Part shown: piece by piece, positions 6,988-7,404 of the stretch
Layout of the letters: every line of letters starts with the position of its first letter
How positions within the stretch are numbered: position 1 is the first letter of the stretch
Source: an uncultured Ruminococcus sp.
GTDB taxonomy: Bacteria > Bacillota > Clostridia > Oscillospirales > Ruminococcaceae
Assembly: GCA_947174965.1 (NCBI GenBank)
Contig: CAMWKY010000102.1
Span: forward strand, 1-7,404
Length of the DNA stretch: 7,404 nt
Reading direction: 5' to 3'
Translations under genes and position numbers: made by a program
The notes under the pieces: generated by a model
What the model saw: the letters and a program-made list of their open reading frames with translations, nothing else
Database searches by the model: none
What the model was told of the DNA's origin: nothing

Positions 6988-7404
6988 ATGAAAAAACTAT
7001 CTGCAATTGCTTTGTCTCTCATACTTGCAATTGGACTTGTTTCATGCGGTGACAAAAACTCAAAAACAACTTTTGATTATGTCAAGGACAAAGGCGATGT
7101 AATATGGGAAACTGACTATCTTACCGTGACTTTTGAGGATTACGATGCAAGCAATCCTCTTGCTCCTATTGTAAAATTGAAAGCAGAAAACAAGTCCGAT
7201 AAGCATACATCTTTGTTTGCTGATGATTTATATGTAAATGACAGATTTATGACGGTTTTAGCAGCGAAACCCATAGAAGCAGGTGAAACAGCAGAACTTG
7301 AATTGAGTGTTCTTGACGGTGCAGCGAAAAATGCAGGTATTGACGAAATTGGGCAGGTATCTTTCTGTCTTATGTCCAGTGACCCTGAATCAATTGATTT
7401 GAAT
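6988..7404 (+). CDS. Lipoprotein of unknown function, 3' end outside the window
   Basis: The reading frame is open to the right edge for 139 codons. The N-terminus is a type II (lipoprotein) signal peptide: MKK, a hydrophobic stretch (residues 4-18) and the lipobox LVSC with Cys20 as the lipidation site. The mature protein would be tethered to the outer face of the membrane. Residues 40-139 alternate beta-like stretches (YLTVTFEDYD, IVKLKAENKS, AELELSVLD, GQVSFCLMSS), suggesting an Ig-like or DUF4352-like beta sandwich. Such secreted domains are common in Ruminococcaceae; this is a resemblance, not an assignment. The ATG directly abuts the ddl TAA, and a GGGAG site lies ten bases upstream. 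Its place behind murF and ddl suggests an envelope role, but nothing in the protein shows one. I do not recognise a specific gene. Confidence 0.85.
   Translation, partial: MKKLSAIALSLILAIGLVSCGDKNSKTTFDYVKDKGDVIWETDYLTVTFEDYDASNPLAPIVKLKAENKSDKHTSLFADDLYVNDRFMTVLAAKPIEAGETAELELSVLDGAAKNAGIDEIGQVSFCLMSSDPESIDLN

Overview
The window is AT-rich (by eye about 35-40% GC). Its strong Shine-Dalgarno sites, consensus sigma-A type promoters, one TTG start and protein families all point to a low-GC Gram-positive bacterium of the Clostridia, most likely a Ruminococcus-like member of the Oscillospiraceae. That placement is an inference from protein style and gene order, not from a marker gene. Nothing looks like a mobile element, CRISPR array, tRNA or rRNA.

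Left half, minus strand, read from 3184 down to 1: recG (branch-migration helicase), then after 26 bases a class I SAM-dependent methyltransferase, then after 59 bases a short family-I-like inorganic pyrophosphatase. The pyrophosphatase is interrupted by an in-frame TAA at 34-36. The same frame continues past the stop with pyrophosphatase-like sequence to the window edge, so the gene looks broken by a single nonsense change (or carries a sequence error).

Centre, 3185-3394: a 210-base divergent intergenic region. It carries a TTGACA-18-TATAAT promoter firing leftward to recG and a perfect TTGACA-17-TATAAT promoter with an extended -10 firing rightward. An 18-base dyad (7-base arms) sits at the predicted rightward transcription start and could be an operator.

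Right half, plus strand: a tightly packed unit made of an alpha/beta hydrolase, a MurF-type Mur ligase with an N-terminal multi-pass membrane region and a TTG start, a D-alanine--D-alanine ligase-like ATP-grasp enzyme, and a lipoprotein cut off by the right edge. Gaps are 14, 18 and 0 bases. In the classical pathway Ddl makes D-Ala-D-Ala and MurF adds it to the UDP-MurNAc-tripeptide, so adjacency of the two is a coherent peptidoglycan-precursor module. Three traits depart from textbook enzymes: the membrane region on MurF, and in Ddl a lengthened Gly/Lys-rich omega loop and an altered C-terminal substrate segment. Together with the uncharacterised hydrolase and lipoprotein these make the right half the more interesting part of the window.

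No stretch longer than 300 bases lacks a gene.
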